Below the pieces are notes generated by a model that saw only the letters and a program-made list of their open reading frames with translations, was not told the origin of the DNA and made no database searches. Made by a program: the position numbers and the translations under genes. A DNA stretch of 21,072 nucleotides from Candidatus Fraserbacteria bacterium RBG_16_55_9 (GTDB lineage Bacteria > Bipolaricaulota > Bipolaricaulia > RBG-16-55-9): the NCBI GenBank assembly GCA_001778455.1, contig MFGX01000047.1, positions 1,262-22,333 of the forward strand, in the 5' to 3' direction. Positions 1 through 8,236 of the stretch are shown piece by piece. Each line of letters begins with the position of its first letter. Position 1 is the first letter of the stretch.

Positions 1-34
1 CGCGCTTTCGCTATAACAAGGGAGGAACGTCTTC

Positions 35-3000
35 ATGAAATCAGTGCACACCCTACGAACGCTCGCAATTGTGTTCCTTGCTGCCCTGCTCTTGGGCTCG
101 CTAAGCTGGGTGGATCACGCGACTCAAAGCTCAAGCAAGACTACACCCAGCCCAAAGATCGATAGCGCCCTGGCTCAGTTAATCCAAGCCGCCCAGACGG
201 GCGGCGTGAGCAGTCAGGCCGTGCAACAAGCGGCAGCGCAAGCTGGAATCCCTGTCCAGGGAGACTCCATCATATTCGTGCTCGAAACAACCTCCGGCGC
301 CGCTGCTTCCGTCCTAGGCCCAGTAGGAAGAGTGCTCCAGCTCACGGGGGAGAGCTGCGAGTGCCGAGTCCGGGCCTACTCACGCAGCTTCATCGAACTT
401 AAGACCAAGCTGACCTCGATCCTGGCCAATGTCGTACTGCAACTGGCCAATACCAGCGGCGTCACCTTCATCCGCCCCCCGCTCCCCCTCCAAGCCTCCG
501 TGATCAGCGAGGGGGTCAATGTGACGGGAGCCTCCTCGTACCAGAGCAATGGCCTACTAGGCCAAGGCACAAAGATCGCCATCATCGACCTCGGCTTCTC
601 GGGGCTTTCCACGGCCAAATCTCGGGGGGAACTTCCATCGAACACGATCGAGAACGACTTCACAGGCGCTGGCTTGCAGAACACCACATCTCACGGGACA
701 GCCGTGGCAGAGATTGTGTACGACATGGCCCCAGGCGCTCAGCTCTACTTGATGAAGATCGGCGATGAAGTCGATCTCGAAAACGCCGTCGATGAGGCCA
801 TTCGTCAAGGAGTACAGATCATCAACCATTCCGTCGGCTGGTTCAACACAAGCTTCTATGATGGGACGGGCCCCATTGCGGCAACGGTTCAGAGAGCTCG
901 AAGCGCGGGCATTCTCTGGGTCAACTCCGCCGGCAACTACGCTCTGCGCCATTGGCAGGGATTCGCCACCGACAGCAACGGCAACGGCCTCGTGGAGTTC
1001 ACCTCCGGGCGCGAAGGGCTGCAGTTTACAGCTCAATCCGGCGAAACGGTCAACATCTATCTCACCTGGCAGAACTGGCCGACGACCTCGCAAGACTATG
1101 ACCTGTTCCTTGTGAATGGCAGCGGCGTGACCATCGCTTCCTCCGAACGCCTCCAGAACGGGACGCAGCCACCTACGGAGAGTCTCTTCTTCCGTTTGAC
1201 CGCAGGCGGGACCTACGAGATCCGCATCAAGGCAGCCGCTGTCGCCTCGCCCAAGCAGCTCTCCATCTTCAACCTGAACCAAAATATCAATCCGTCCGTC
1301 CCACAGGGTAGCCTTGTGACGCCTGCCGATGCGGCAGCGGCGCTGGCCGTCGGCGCTGTCTCCCATGTGAACTGGACCACAGGTCCCCTTCAGCCGTTCA
1401 GCTCTCAAGGTCCTACTACCGACGGACGGAGCAAACCCGATATCGTCGGGCCGGACAGCGTCTCGACTTCCACAGTTGGATTTAGCCCTTTCATGGGGAC
1501 GTCCGCTTCGACGCCGCATGTATCGGGCGCTGCCGCTCTCTTGTTATCGGAGACTCCAACCCTCAGTGCCAGCGGACTAGAGACCAGACTGAAAGGGGGA
1601 GCAATCCCTATGGGGTCTCCCACCCAGTTCGGCTCCGGCCGGCTCAACTTGACCGCCCAGGTTGCCCAGCGGCCAGACCTGGCGATTCTCAACCCCAGCT
1701 CCTCTCCCAGCAACCCTCGCATTGGAGACACGATCGCTGTCACTGCCCAAGTAAGAAACCAGGGGAACGCTGCTGCGGGTCCATTCAACGTGGAGCTACG
1801 CGACAGCTTGGGAACCCTCACTCAGAGCTTCTCCGGCTTGGCCCAAGGAGCTTTGGCAAATATCAGTTTCAATCGCCAAGTGAATGCGTCCAGTACTACG
1901 ATCACACTTACAGCCGATCCGCTCAACCAAGTGAATGAATCCAACGAGTCCAACAACACAGCGCAGCTCACCGTCACGGCCCAACAGGTTCAGCAGCTAC
2001 CGGACCTCCTCATCTCCGGCATGGACTTCACGCCTCAGTCTCCGCGCGTGGGTGATCCCGTCAGCTTTGCCATCACGGTCGTCAATTCGGGGAACGCTTC
2101 CGCGGGCCCATTCGTCGTAGAACTCCGTGACAGTCGCGGCTCCGACCGCATCAGCGTGGGAGGCCTCGTCTCCGGTTCTTCCGTCCGCTTGAACTTCCAG
2201 CGCTCCATCCCCACCAGCTCCGAGACGTTTACAGCCATCGCGGATGCCCTCAGCCAAGTGAGCGAATCCAACGAGAACAACAACAGTTCGCAAGTCACAG
2301 TAAGAGCTCAGACCCAATCTACGCTTAGCATTGACGTGCAGACGGACCGGACAAACTATCAAGTTGGGGATGAAATTCGAATCCAGTTCACGACGAATGC
2401 CGACGGCTTCGTCTATCTCTACGATGTGGACGCTCAAGGGTTGGCCACAATTCTCTATCCCAACGCGGAATCAGGGAACGCCTTCGTAAGAGCGGGCAGC
2501 TACAACCTGGCAACTCTTCTTGGCGTGGCACGTCTTCAGATCAGCGAGCCCACGGGACTGGAGAACATTCACGGGATCCTCGTCTCCGGTGCCGTGAATC
2601 TACAGCTCAACAGCCAGCGAAATAGCTCCTTCAGTGACGCGAACACATTCCGCTCACTACTCACCCAACGAATTCAGTCGATCAATCCATCGCTCAGCTT
2701 CGCCTGGGACGTCGCGCCCTTCCAAGTGACTTCCGCTCAGACTACGAACCAACCACCCGTGGCACGCTTCACGTTCAGTCCCAGCCAGCCGTTCGTCAAT
2801 GACTCCGCCACCTTTGATGGCTCCAGCTCCTCAGATTCTGATGGTTTCATTACAAGCTGGAGCTGGGTCTTTGAGGGGACGACTCGCGTCGAGGCTCAGG
2901 GCTCACGGGTGACCGTGCGCTTCTCCAGCGCGCGCACGTACCGAGTGACGCTCATGGTCACGGACAACCAAGGCGCTACGAACTCGACAACACAAGACGT

Positions 3001-3817
3001 GCAAGTGCAAGCGCGCACAACTAATCAATCACCGATCGCCCGTTTTACATTCAGCCCACAGAATCCAGCCGTCAATCAAGTCGTGACCTTCGATGGTTCA
3101 AGCTCTGCAGATCCGGATGGACGGATTGCGACGTACCAGTGGGATTTCAACGGCGATGGGCGAACAGATTCAACGGGAGCTACTGCTCAAGCCAGCTTCT
3201 CCCGCACGGGAAACTTCCAAGTGACACTCACCGTCACAGACAATAATGGTCTCAGAAGCTCCACATCGCAGACCATTACTGTGGGTCAGAGCCTGCCACC
3301 GCCCACTCTTCCCAACCGCTTCGGTTTCTTCCTCATTGGGACCGAACCCGACAAATTCCAAGTTGTCGTGCAGGGCGACCCCACTTGGACGAGCAGTCAC
3401 GCTTTCCAGCTTACAATCCGGCCCTTGACGGGCACCTTTACGGGTAGCCCGCAGGCTCAAGCGAGCGGCAACGCCTCTTCCGATTCCGCCCAATTGACCA
3501 GCTCCAATAACGCTTTCATGAGAGGGAGCATTCGCGATGGGAAGATCACGTACACACTGGGGATCCGGTTCATTCCCTCGGCGTTTCAGCTCCTGCAGTT
3601 CATCCCGGAAATGGACACCGATGGGGATGGAAACCGGGAGAGCTGGCCGAAGGCTCCGGTCTTCGTGGCCATTGGGAATCAAGCCTACGAAGTCAAGCTG
3701 ACAGGCCAGACCGGCGGCTTTCTCCTGAAAGCTCGAAGCGGGGCCCTCTTACCGTTCTCGCTTCAAAACATCGATGTCTGCGATAGTTCGCTGAGAAACT
3801 GCGCACCCCTAGGGTAA
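35..3817 (+). CDS. Secreted S8 (subtilisin-like) serine protease with CARDB, DUF4384 and PKD modules
   Basis: A 1260-residue exported protease. Residues 1-30 form a signal peptide: a basic start, then a hydrophobic run ending near GSLSW. The S8 catalytic residues are visible as Asp185 (IAIIDLGF), His220 (TSHGTAVAE) and Ser490 (MGTSASTPHVSG), with the oxyanion Asn301 in NSAGN. An insertion at about 310-420 resembles the jelly-roll domains often found inside subtilases. Two tandem CARDB-like adhesion modules follow (about 546-650 and 656-760, each ending in an NESNNTAQLTV-type strand). Then come a DUF4384-like domain (about 765-890), two PKD domains (about 920-1010 and 1015-1100) and a C-terminal region of unknown type with Cys pairs at its very end. 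The start is supported by GGGAGG nine bases upstream, and a TATAAC box lies at 12-17. It probably degrades extracellular protein while bound to a surface or polymer. The family is certain; the substrate is unknown. Confidence 0.93.
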   Translation: MKSVHTLRTLAIVFLAALLLGSLSWVDHATQSSSKTTPSPKIDSALAQLIQAAQTGGVSSQAVQQAAAQAGIPVQGDSIIFVLETTSGAAASVLGPVGRVLQLTGESCECRVRAYSRSFIELKTKLTSILANVVLQLANTSGVTFIRPPLPLQASVISEGVNVTGASSYQSNGLLGQGTKIAIIDLGFSGLSTAKSRGELPSNTIENDFTGAGLQNTTSHGTAVAEIVYDMAPGAQLYLMKIGDEVDLENAVDEAIRQGVQIINHSVGWFNTSFYDGTGPIAATVQRARSAGILWVNSAGNYALRHWQGFATDSNGNGLVEFTSGREGLQFTAQSGETVNIYLTWQNWPTTSQDYDLFLVNGSGVTIASSERLQNGTQPPTESLFFRLTAGGTYEIRIKAAAVASPKQLSIFNLNQNINPSVPQGSLVTPADAAAALAVGAVSHVNWTTGPLQPFSSQGPTTDGRSKPDIVGPDSVSTSTVGFSPFMGTSASTPHVSGAAALLLSETPTLSASGLETRLKGGAIPMGSPTQFGSGRLNLTAQVAQRPDLAILNPSSSPSNPRIGDTIAVTAQVRNQGNAAAGPFNVELRDSLGTLTQSFSGLAQGALANISFNRQVNASSTTITLTADPLNQVNESNESNNTAQLTVTAQQVQQLPDLLISGMDFTPQSPRVGDPVSFAITVVNSGNASAGPFVVELRDSRGSDRISVGGLVSGSSVRLNFQRSIPTSSETFTAIADALSQVSESNENNNSSQVTVRAQTQSTLSIDVQTDRTNYQVGDEIRIQFTTNADGFVYLYDVDAQGLATILYPNAESGNAFVRAGSYNLATLLGVARLQISEPTGLENIHGILVSGAVNLQLNSQRNSSFSDANTFRSLLTQRIQSINPSLSFAWDVAPFQVTSAQTTNQPPVARFTFSPSQPFVNDSATFDGSSSSDSDGFITSWSWVFEGTTRVEAQGSRVTVRFSSARTYRVTLMVTDNQGATNSTTQDVQVQARTTNQSPIARFTFSPQNPAVNQVVTFDGSSSADPDGRIATYQWDFNGDGRTDSTGATAQASFSRTGNFQVTLTVTDNNGLRSSTSQTITVGQSLPPPTLPNRFGFFLIGTEPDKFQVVVQGDPTWTSSHAFQLTIRPLTGTFTGSPQAQASGNASSDSAQLTSSNNAFMRGSIRDGKITYTLGIRFIPSAFQLLQFIPEMDTDGDGNRESWPKAPVFVAIGNQAYEVKLTGQTGGFLLKARSGALLPFSLQNIDVCDSSLRNCAPLG

Positions 3818-3835
3818 AGCTAGGAACACGCAGAA

Positions 3836-3865
3836 GGGGCCCGTGGCTTCTCCGCTACGGGCCCC
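3836..3865. terminator. Hairpin terminator between convergent genes
   Basis: A 12-bp stem (one G-U pair) closes a 6-base loop, TTCTCC; the arms begin GGGGCCCGTGGC and GCTACGGGCCCC. It lies 18 bases after the protease stop and 8 bases after the stop of the convergent miniprotein gene. There is no good T-tract on either side, so it may be a bidirectional or factor-assisted terminator or a transcript-end stabiliser. Confidence 0.7.
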
Positions 3866-3872
3866 AACTCCA

Positions 3873-4004
3873 TTACTCCTTGAAGCGCTCTTCCATCTGT
3901 TCGAGAAGACGAGCCAGACGCAAGAAGACGATCAGGGCACCGACGGAGACCAAAAGTGCAGCAATCGCGACCAACAACGAAGCCCACGCGTTCATCTGTT
4001 CCAT
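3873..4004 (-). CDS. 43-residue single-pass membrane miniprotein
   Basis: A short gene starting MEQMNAWASLL and ending LEQMEERFKE. Residues about 7-29 are a continuous hydrophobic helix (SLLVAIAALLVSVGALIVFL). The tail is charged and amphipathic, with a coiled-coil-like LLEQMEERF pattern. A strong Shine-Dalgarno (GGGAGG, nine bases upstream) precedes the ATG. It lies 61 bases downstream of the HD-phosphohydrolase gene on the same strand, has its own predicted promoter, and ends at the shared hairpin. No family is recognised. The form (N-out helix, short charged cytoplasmic tail) suits a small membrane-protein regulator, but that is inference. Confidence 0.7.
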   Translation of the reverse strand: MEQMNAWASLLVAIAALLVSVGALIVFLRLARLLEQMEERFKE

Positions 4005-4039
4005 GGGTACGAACCTCCCGGATCCCAAGCGTACTGGTT

Positions 4040-4069
4040 ATTATCGCAGATTGTATCGAGAGGAGTCAA
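4040..4069 (-). promoter_or_regulatory. Predicted sigma70-type promoter of the miniprotein gene
   Basis: On the minus strand, TTGACT (4064-4069) and GATAAT (4040-4045) are separated by 18 bases; each matches five of six consensus positions. The -35 box overlaps the TGA stop of the phosphohydrolase gene, so the miniprotein could be expressed independently of it. Confidence 0.55.
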
Positions 4070-5592
4070 CGCGGCGTGCTCTTAAGCTCCGATTCCTTAG
4101 GGTAAGAGCTTACACGATCATGTCTCATCGCCCGTAGCGTCTCAAAGAAAGCTTGTTTGATCTTCTCGAGATCGCGTAAGGTAAGAGGGCTCTCCTTGAG
4201 TTGTTCGTCCTTAAGCGGTCCGCTCATGGCCTCAGAGACAATGCGCTCCAGCTGCGCCGCATCCTTCGCACTGCGCGAGGCCGCCTCCACCCCATCTGCG
4301 AGCATGACGATGGCTGTCTCGCGGGTCCGGGGGAGCTCCGCGGAGTAACGATAATCGTCCACGGACTGGGCGCTGGCCTTCCCTTCTCGTAGAGCTTTGA
4401 AATAGAAGTACCGAATGACAGACGTGCCGTGATGCTGGCGGATGAATTGCACGATGTCATCTCGGAGGCCGTACTCCCGAGCCAATTCGACGCCCTCTTT
4501 GATGTGCGAGGTGAGGATGACCTTACTCATGTTCGGTGAGATCTCGTCGTGAGGGTTGTGCCCGTTCTGCTGGTTCTCTGCAAAGAATTGAGGCCGTTTG
4601 ACCTTCCCAATGTCATGGTAATAGCCACCGACTTTGGCCAGAAGCGGATCCGCTTCGATGGCTTGAGCCGCGTTCTCCGCGAGATCCGCCACGTTGAAGC
4701 TGTGATGGTATGTCCCCGGCGCATGCTCTCGGAGCAAGACGAGCAGGGGGTGCGAAGGGTTAAGAAGTTCCACCATCCCCAAGGGGCTTGTCTTCTGCGT
4801 GATGTACTCCGCCAGAGGCAACCCTCCGAACATGAGGAGCACGCTCATCAGTCCGTTCAGCCCCGACCAGAGAAGCGCTACACCATTCAGGGCCTCACCG
4901 CCCGAGTAGAGCACGATCCCTCCATGCAAAAGAGCCCCAACGATGCCAATCTCTAGCCCTGTCAGAGGGAGATCCGAGAACTTGCGTAGATGAGCGCAGC
5001 GAAAGACGGCGACCGCTCCGCTACCGAAAGCAGCCAGCATGGCCGCTAGGGGTGAGTGCAGTGGGTCCCCCAATTCATCCGGGTTGAGCAAGTTTCCGAG
5101 TCCTACCCAGAAGGATACCACCCAGAAGGCCAAGAGCACCGTCATCGCCAGGCCCACCTCCGCGCTGGTGAAGATCGTCGCCAGACCCACCCCAAACGCA
5201 ATTGGAACCAGATATGCTCCCATCTGTACGGGCACCAGATACGGCGCCAGAAGATCTGTGGCCCGCCCCAGCAAGGCCACGACAATTAAGAGACTCACGA
5301 GAAACGCGCGCATGCGGGTCTTCGTCATTAACTCCGGCTGGCGCAAATGCAAATACCCAGCCCAGAGGATGACCAGCAATACAAGGACCAGGGTATTTCC
5401 CAGGAGCTGATCCCAGTTGAGCGCATTCACCCAAGAAGGGAATCCAGAGAGGTTGACCCGAAACGAGGATAGCCCTGTCAGGCCCAGCACGGCGACGATG
5501 ACGTAGAGCCACGCCCGCACCCTCGGCACCTGGCGCTGGAGCACACTCTTTAGCTCACTCTTTCGGTTGCTCCATCTTCTCATACGCATCAA
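4066..5592 (-). CDS. 7TM-HD family phosphohydrolase (PgpH/YqfF-like), lacking the extracellular sensor domain
   Basis: A membrane-anchored HD hydrolase. PgpH/YqfF relatives hydrolyse cyclic di-AMP. There is one N-terminal helix (about 27-45), a loop of only about 20 residues, and about seven further hydrophobic segments (64-258). A cytoplasmic HD domain follows: HHSFNVADLAENA (from 296), the HD pair His326-Asp327 in GGYYHDIGK, His363 in TSHIKEG, His387-His388 in RQHHGT and Asp433 in LADGVEA. All metal-binding positions look intact. Typical PgpH is about 700 residues because a large extracellular domain follows helix 1; here, at 508 residues, it is missing. The annotated start overlaps phoH by 38 bases, so translation is probably coupled; a slightly later Met (codons 2 or 4) is possible. 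The phoH-HD order matches Firmicutes and thermophile genomes. Cyclic di-AMP as substrate is inferred from the family. Confidence 0.87.
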   Translation of the reverse strand: MMRMRRWSNRKSELKSVLQRQVPRVRAWLYVIVAVLGLTGLSSFRVNLSGFPSWVNALNWDQLLGNTLVLVLLVILWAGYLHLRQPELMTKTRMRAFLVSLLIVVALLGRATDLLAPYLVPVQMGAYLVPIAFGVGLATIFTSAEVGLAMTVLLAFWVVSFWVGLGNLLNPDELGDPLHSPLAAMLAAFGSGAVAVFRCAHLRKFSDLPLTGLEIGIVGALLHGGIVLYSGGEALNGVALLWSGLNGLMSVLLMFGGLPLAEYITQKTSPLGMVELLNPSHPLLVLLREHAPGTYHHSFNVADLAENAAQAIEADPLLAKVGGYYHDIGKVKRPQFFAENQQNGHNPHDEISPNMSKVILTSHIKEGVELAREYGLRDDIVQFIRQHHGTSVIRYFYFKALREGKASAQSVDDYRYSAELPRTRETAIVMLADGVEAASRSAKDAAQLERIVSEAMSGPLKDEQLKESPLTLRDLEKIKQAFFETLRAMRHDRVSSYPKESELKSTPR

Positions 5593-6535
5593 TGATCCTT
5601 TTCACCAGCGGGTGGCGCACCACGTCGCTCTTTTCCAGATAGATGAACGAGATCTCGTCAATCCCTTCGAGAATACGCTGAACGGCTACCAATCCCGATA
5701 CGCCTCTTTGAAGATCAATCTGAGTGACGTCCCCCGTGATCACAGCACGGGAGTGAAGCCCCAGACGGGTGAGGAACATCTTCATCTGGCCGGATGTGGT
5801 GTTCTGGGCTTCATCAAGAATAATAAAACTGTTGTTGAGCGTTCGCCCCCGCATGAACGCCAATGGAGCGATCTCGATCCGGCCGCTTTCGAGATAGCGC
5901 TTCACCTCATCGCCCGGAAGTATGTCATAGAGCGCGTCATACAGCGGACGCAGATACGGATTGACTTTCGCTTGGATATCTCCCGGCAAGAATCCCAACT
6001 CCTCACCCGCTTCGACAGCAGGTCGAGTCAAGATCAGCCGACTGACCTTGCTCTTCTTTAAGGAATTTACGGCCATCGCCACGGCCAGATACGTCTTGCC
6101 CGTTCCCGAGGGGCCAATGGCGAAGACGATCTCGTGTTTTTCGATCGCTTGGACGTAGCGAGATTGCCCTTTGGTTTTGGGTCGGATCGGTTCTCCCCAG
6201 TGGGTATGCTGGACGACGTCCACCAGAACAGAGCCCACATCCTGCTCGGCGCGGATCTGCTCCGCCAGATATTCGACGTCGCTCAGCTCAGGGATGTGCC
6301 CGTGATCGATGAGCTCTCGCAATTTGTCTAAGAGCTGAGCCACTTGGGCGACTTCTCTTTCGTCACCCTCAATCAGAAGCCGGTCTCCCCGGATCCGAAC
6401 CTGGACGGGAAACCATTCGTGGATGATATTGAGGTTCCGATTGAACGAACCCAACAGCGCCGTCGCCTCTGTGACATTCTTAAGGGCGATCTCCCGCTGT
6501 GCTCTCACTCGCTTACTCAGTGATGAATCCCCCAC
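5555..6535 (-). CDS. phoH: PhoH-like ATPase
   Basis: A 326-residue PhoH-family NTPase of the RNA-metabolism-linked type that sits beside the PgpH/YbeY genes. An N-terminal KH-like region (about 25-80) precedes the P-loop domain. Walker A is GPSGTGKT (141-148), Walker B is IILDEAQN (238-245), and the VITGDVTQIDL motif is at 265-275. The length is usual for the family. The start is GTG at 6535: an in-frame stop lies a few codons upstream, so no longer form exists, and a weak GGAAAG precedes it. It is cotranscribed with the overlapping HD phosphohydrolase. The usual third partner, ybeY, does not follow. The molecular role of PhoH proteins is still unsettled; helicase or ribonuclease-associated activity is proposed for relatives. 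Confidence 0.93.
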   Translation of the reverse strand: MGDSSLSKRVRAQREIALKNVTEATALLGSFNRNLNIIHEWFPVQVRIRGDRLLIEGDEREVAQVAQLLDKLRELIDHGHIPELSDVEYLAEQIRAEQDVGSVLVDVVQHTHWGEPIRPKTKGQSRYVQAIEKHEIVFAIGPSGTGKTYLAVAMAVNSLKKSKVSRLILTRPAVEAGEELGFLPGDIQAKVNPYLRPLYDALYDILPGDEVKRYLESGRIEIAPLAFMRGRTLNNSFIILDEAQNTTSGQMKMFLTRLGLHSRAVITGDVTQIDLQRGVSGLVAVQRILEGIDEISFIYLEKSDVVRHPLVKRIIDAYEKMEQPKE

Positions 6536-6554
6536 CCTGTATCTTTCCGCTTAG

Positions 6555-6583
6555 ATGTTAATCGAGGGATTCTTTTTTTTCAA
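6555..6583 (-). promoter_or_regulatory. Predicted phoH operon promoter
   Basis: On the minus strand, TTGAAA (6578-6583) and TAACAT (6555-6560) are separated by exactly 17 bases. The spacer begins with an A-rich run. It lies in the 58-base gap between the spoVR stop and the phoH GTG, and would give a leader of only about 13 bases. The -10 is a four-of-six match, so support is moderate. Confidence 0.4.
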
Positions 6584-6593
6584 CGACAGCGTT

Positions 6594-8234
6594 TCAGCCA
6601 ATCCATTCTTCGGGTATGGTATGGTAGTCCACGTCATCCGCACGAATATCGGCTACCTCCTCCGGGCCCAGCGCCAACTCTCGGAAGGCTTCCCCCTCGT
6701 AACGGAGCAAGATTCCCTGCTCTTCGACTACGGCTGTCCGTGGTCGTTCAGGGTGAATGCGATTGCGCGTCGGATCTGGGTCGCGGACCTTGCGAAGAGC
6801 GATCGTCTTGAGGTTCACCGGCCGCCCCCACATGGCTTGAATGTTCCGTAGCACGTGCTTGGCATCCTCCCATTGGAGCCCGATACCATTCCACTCGTGA
6901 ATGAGTAGCAGCTCGCCCTTGTTGTCGTAATTGCCTGTGGCGACTTTGATCGTGGGCTTGCCCAAGTTGGTGTGCCGAAGCAGTATTTTCTTTTTGACAT
7001 CCTCAAAATCTCTCGATGTGATGTGATACGCACCCGTCTCGGGAATGTGCTCGTACGCAAAGAGATTTAGTTTCTCAAACAAGTCTTCCGTGAAGTACTC
7101 ATCAAGGAACGTGATGTCGTTGTAGTTGCGCCTGACCTCGAAGATCTTCTCGATACCTAGACCCGCTTGGGTATCCCATCTCGTCTTCTTCTCCTGATCT
7201 TTGCAGAGCTCCCACTCACGGCCAAATCTGCCCTTGTCCCAGCGCTCTTGGATGTTCTCCCAGATGAGCTTGCCCAGGCGATACGGGTTGAGCGCCCCCC
7301 CGCCGAGCACCTTGCTCATCATGTCCGCATGATCTAAGAATTCGTTCGGTCCGGCGAAATCGGACATGAGCTTCGATTCCCATAGCGAGGCCCATCCCTC
7401 GTTCATCACTTTCGTTTGAATCTGAGGGACGAAGTAGTACGACTCCTCGCGGGCCATGGCCAGGATGTCCCTCTGCCAGTCCTCCAGGCGCCCGTGCTTC
7501 ACGAGGAACTGTAGAAGGTCCTTTTGAGGGCGCTCCAACTCCGTGGCTTCACGAAGCTTCTTCTCTTCCATCTCTACGTAAGCGCGGGTTCTGCGCTCTT
7601 CAACCCATTTCGGTGGATTGATATACCGGTCCATGTAGTCGCGCTTGACGGGAATTCGCCCGACCTCCGGCTGAACGCCTGTCTCTTCGTCCTTGGGATT
7701 CGTCTTTGCCTGCCAACGGCGCTTGATGAAGGGCGCATGCGGATCAATGTTGTACTGGACGCTCAGGACCTTGTCGATGAACGATTCGACCTTGTCCACG
7801 CCATATTGATTCATGTAGCGCTCGATGCGCTCCGCATGGTTCTCCATCACGCGAATCATGTCCCGATTCGTCTTGCTGAACCAGCGATTGTTCTTGAAGA
7901 AGTCCACATGGGCGTAGACGTGGACCATCACGCCCTTCGTCTCGACGACCGTGTTGCTGGCCCGCAGATATGCGAGAGCCGGATGGGTGTTGAGCACCAA
8001 CTCATACGTCCACCAGCCCGAATACGCTCCCCTCTTACGGAAATAATCATAGGACATGCCGAACTGCCAGTGCCGGTAGCGCAAGGGGAAGCCGTCATAA
8101 GCAGACACCTCGTTGAGCTGATCATAATCCACAACGCCGAACGTGACTTCCCAGGGATCGAGCCCGGCCTCTTCGGCCAGCCGCCTTGCCTCGCGCCTAA
8201 GATTCTCTAACTCGTGCACACCAAGAGAATTCAT
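6594..8234 (-). CDS. spoVR: SpoVR family protein (YcgB-like)
   Basis: A 546-residue SpoVR/YcgB homologue, third gene of the prkA-yeaH-spoVR operon. Family features are visible: an N-terminal ELENLRREARRLAEEAGLDP helix, then the conserved WEVTFGVVDYDQLNEVSAYD and PLRYRHWQFGMSYD stretches, a central NEGWASLWESKLM segment and a conserved KIFEVRRNYNDITFLDEYFT region. The chosen ATG lies two bases after the stop of the upstream gene (TAAGGATG), so translation should be coupled; an open extension of 26 codons into that gene looks spurious. SpoVR proteins affect spore cortex in Bacillus and stress physiology elsewhere, and the biochemical activity is unknown. No sporulation genes are seen in this window. 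Confidence 0.93.
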   Translation of the reverse strand: MNSLGVHELENLRREARRLAEEAGLDPWEVTFGVVDYDQLNEVSAYDGFPLRYRHWQFGMSYDYFRKRGAYSGWWTYELVLNTHPALAYLRASNTVVETKGVMVHVYAHVDFFKNNRWFSKTNRDMIRVMENHAERIERYMNQYGVDKVESFIDKVLSVQYNIDPHAPFIKRRWQAKTNPKDEETGVQPEVGRIPVKRDYMDRYINPPKWVEERRTRAYVEMEEKKLREATELERPQKDLLQFLVKHGRLEDWQRDILAMAREESYYFVPQIQTKVMNEGWASLWESKLMSDFAGPNEFLDHADMMSKVLGGGALNPYRLGKLIWENIQERWDKGRFGREWELCKDQEKKTRWDTQAGLGIEKIFEVRRNYNDITFLDEYFTEDLFEKLNLFAYEHIPETGAYHITSRDFEDVKKKILLRHTNLGKPTIKVATGNYDNKGELLLIHEWNGIGLQWEDAKHVLRNIQAMWGRPVNLKTIALRKVRDPDPTRNRIHPERPRTAVVEEQGILLRYEGEAFRELALGPEEVADIRADDVDYHTIPEEWIG

Positions 8235-8236
8235 CC

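Noticed and set aside
557..1519. 320-codon open frame on the minus strand inside the protease gene
   Set aside because: It lies fully antisense to a well-supported protease with catalytic motifs, and its translation is low-complexity, Arg/Gly-rich and unlike any family.
5555..5592. Programmed frameshift joining phoH to the HD phosphohydrolase
   Set aside because: No slippery heptamer is seen in the overlap, and the two proteins are separate genes in other genomes; simple translational coupling is enough.
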